A stretch of DNA of 64,000 nucleotides from Gemmatimonadota bacterium (GTDB lineage Bacteria; Gemmatimonadota; Gemmatimonadetes; Longimicrobiales; Gaopeijiaceae), in assembly GCA_026706635.1 (NCBI GenBank), contig JAPOYJ010000072.1, positions 1-64,000 on the forward strand. The letters run 5' to 3'. A program made the position numbers and the translations under genes. Shown piece after piece: positions 62,635-64,000 of this stretch. The notes beneath the pieces are model-generated. The model made no database searches and had not been told where the DNA came from. It worked only from the letters and a program-made list of their open reading frames with translations. The stretch's first letter is position 1; the number at the start of each line of letters is the position of its first letter.

Positions 62635-62747
62635 CTTGTGCCCTCTCTCACGGTGCCAGGCTCCCACTCAAGGTAGCCTGCTGTCGCCCGAATCCAAAGA
62701 TTCGGCCCGAATCGGGGCTCAGCGCTGCTAGCCACACCCCATGGCGG

Positions 62748-62972
62748 TCAGCAGATACCAGTCCCAACTTCGATGCCGGCTACGCCGTCGGCGCCCCGGT
62801 CGATCACGATATCGACCTCGGAACCGCTGCGATCGAGGAAATGGTGGAAGGTCATCCGAGCACCGTGCCAGCTCGCGTGACGACGGAGCTCCTGCAGCAC
62901 GAAGGTCTCCAGGAGCCGGCCGAAGCGGGGCCGGTTGTAATCCAGAGCGGGACCGTCCAGGCCCAGCAGTGC
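62748..62972 (-). pseudogene. DUF4143 ATPase, C-terminal remnant
   Basis: 74 codons without start: ALLGLDGPALDYNRPRFGRL, LETFVLQELRRHASW, HHFLDRSGSEVDIVID and VAGIEV. This is the family's C-terminal domain; the ATPase part is missing and the end is cut off just after the IEV that normally precedes K. It is not a piece of the gene at 48546, which has a different sequence here. Confidence 0.75.
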
Positions 62973-63046
62973 ACTGGTTCGCGGTCGCCAATCTGGCCGA
63001 TCCCGCGAGCCGGGTCCTCATGTGCTTCATGGAGGTGGTGCTAACC
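62969..63046 (+). pseudogene. Nudix hydrolase 3' remnant
   Basis: VHWFAVANLADPASR followed by FMEVVLT matches the end of the Nudix gene (60618-60789) with about 34 codons missing between the two parts. It lies back to back with the DUF4143 remnant and is followed at once by a repeat core. Confidence 0.75.
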
Positions 63047-63052
63047 CAGGAG

Positions 63053-63091
63053 TGTAAACCACGATTGTCACTATGTAATCTACAGATTACA
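63053..63091 (+). repeat. Twin-palindrome core, copy 16
   Basis: TGTAAACCACGATTGTCA (63053-63070) and TGTAATCTACAGATTACA (63074-63091) with a 3-bp spacer. The second palindrome contains the stop codon of the next minus-strand gene. No arms recognised. Confidence 0.82.
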
Positions 63092-64000
63092 AATCATCGA
63101 TCCACTCGACCAGGAAGATGTTGGTGTTGCCGGGGTGCGACATCCTTCGGTTGGAGGCGATGACAAGGAGTTCGCCGTCCGGGTGGAAGACGGGGAAGCC
63201 GTCGAAGCCCTCGGAATAGGTCACCCGCTCCAGACCCGTGCCGTCCACGTTGATCAGGTAGAGCTCGAACTCGCGTCCGCGCGGGTCGTCCATGTTCGAG
63301 GAGAAGATGATCTTCTCGCCCGATGGGTGCCAGTAGGGGGCGAAGTTGGCCGCCCCGTTGTCCGTAAGCTGGCGTGGATTCGAGCCGTCGGCGTCGGCGA
63401 CCCAGATCTCGAGCGCGGAGGGACGGATCAGCCCGTCGGCCAGCAGCGACCGGTAGTCGGCGATCTCCTCCGGGTCCTCGGGGTAGTGGGCGCGCCAGAC
63501 GATCCTGGTGCCGTCGGGGCTGTAGAAGGCGCCACCGTCGTACCCCAGGCGGTCGGTTACGCGCCGCACGTCGGAGCCGTCGGGGAGCATCGAGTAGAGG
63601 TCGAGGTCGCCGTCGCGCACCGAGGTGAAGATGATCCGGTGGCCGGTGGGCGAGAAGGTGGCTTCGGCGTCGTAGCCAGGGGAGTTCGTTAGCTGCGTCG
63701 GGTTCGACCCGTCCACGCCAGCCGCGAATATGTCGTAGCTCGGATACACGGCCCATACGTAGCCCTGCGAGCGGTCGGGTGGTTCCGGGCAGGCCTCGTC
63801 GTAGTGGTGGGTGGACGAGTAGAGGATGCGGTCGCCGGCCGGGTAGAAGTAGGAGCACGTCGTCCGGCCCAGTCCGGTGCTGACGAGAGCGGTGGCGCCG
63901 GTGGCGGGGTCGAGCGTGTAGATCTGGTCGCACCCCTCGCCCGGAACCGGGCTCGACTGGAAGACCAGGGTGGCGCCGTCGAAGGACCAGTAGGCCTCGG
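63087..64000 (-). CDS. TolB-like PD40 beta-propeller protein (N-terminus outside window)
   Basis: About 303 codons are open to the window edge. PD40/WD40-like blades recur: AEATFSPTGHRIIFTS, GGAFYSPDGTRIVWRA, APYWHPSGEKIIFSS and FPVFHPDGELLVIAS, each preceded by a GSNPTQLT-type strand. Such proteins are usually periplasmic, related to TolB or to the propeller of S9 peptidases. The stop TAA falls inside the palindromic core at 63074-63091. Confidence 0.88.
   Translation of the reverse strand, partial: EAYWSFDGATLVFQSSPVPGEGCDQIYTLDPATGATALVSTGLGRTTCSYFYPAGDRILYSSTHHYDEACPEPPDRSQGYVWAVYPSYDIFAAGVDGSNPTQLTNSPGYDAEATFSPTGHRIIFTSVRDGDLDLYSMLPDGSDVRRVTDRLGYDGGAFYSPDGTRIVWRAHYPEDPEEIADYRSLLADGLIRPSALEIWVADADGSNPRQLTDNGAANFAPYWHPSGEKIIFSSNMDDPRGREFELYLINVDGTGLERVTYSEGFDGFPVFHPDGELLVIASNRRMSHPGNTNIFLVEWIDDL

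Noticed and set aside
62688-62705. Terminator hairpin CCGAATC/GATTCGG
   Set aside because: A 7-bp stem without T-run, located upstream of fic rather than after a gene; no clear role.

Overview
The window is high-GC bacterial DNA with densely packed genes, many GTG or TTG starts and many 4-base ATGA/GTGA overlaps. Secreted six-bladed-propeller and PD40 proteins, plant-type LRR lipoproteins, a pyruvate dehydrogenase operon and menaquinone-type enzymes fit a Gemmatimonadota-like, possibly host-associated, bacterium. That placement is inference from gene content; there is no rRNA gene to confirm it. I saw no rRNA, tRNA or CRISPR array.

Layout. 1-5.9 kb: plant-type LRR lipoprotein paralogues (one partial, two intact, one broken) around thiS-thiG. 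5.9-13.8 kb (minus strand): a housekeeping run yebC-ruvC-ruvA-ruvB, then queA-tgt-yajC-def-fmt-thiE. 14.1-20.3 kb (plus): lipA and pdhA-pdhB-pdhC-lpd. 20.4-32 kb: a lipoprotein, ispH, an M42 peptidase, a free methionine sulfoxide reductase-like protein, an MBL hydrolase, a fused glycolate oxidase GlcDE with GlcF, an M20 peptidase and a MenC/NSAR-type enolase. 32-36 kb (minus): a PilB/GspE-like ATPase with extra zinc ribbons, an unknown, a Yip1-like membrane protein and an exported protein. 36-42.6 kb: a Kbl/BioF-type enzyme and an SDR threonine dehydrogenase, which together would degrade threonine, separated by two LRR genes. 42.7-48.3 kb: an ECF sigma/anti-sigma/CpxP-like module, a MazG-like protein, a quinone reductase, queE and a propeller lipoprotein.

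48.5-63 kb is an accessory island. It opens with a translationally coupled row: a DUF4143 AAA ATPase, a 1375-residue NACHT-like NTPase with a C-terminal PD-(D/E)XK-like nuclease, and a decayed SNF2 helicase. A zeta-toxin-like kinase, a small-protein/DUF2283 pair, a convergent HicB/HicA, a RelB antitoxin whose toxin survives as 23 codons, a broken DUF5343 gene, a Nudix hydrolase, a Fic protein and remnants of a second DUF4143 ATPase and a second Nudix gene follow. The row is the best candidate for an unrecognised defence system.

The most striking feature is a dispersed MITE-like repeat present in at least a dozen places. Full copies have ends reading TAGCAGYCCGTGGACA and their reverse complement. 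Many carry a core of two 18-bp palindromes of the form TGTAA-N8-TTACA separated by 3 bp. The TA/CTAG-like ends suggest an IS630/mariner-type origin. The element repeatedly provides the TAG stop codon of the neighbouring gene, supplies protein termini, lies translated inside glcF, and its core contains a sigma-70-like promoter (TTTACA-N17-TACAAT).
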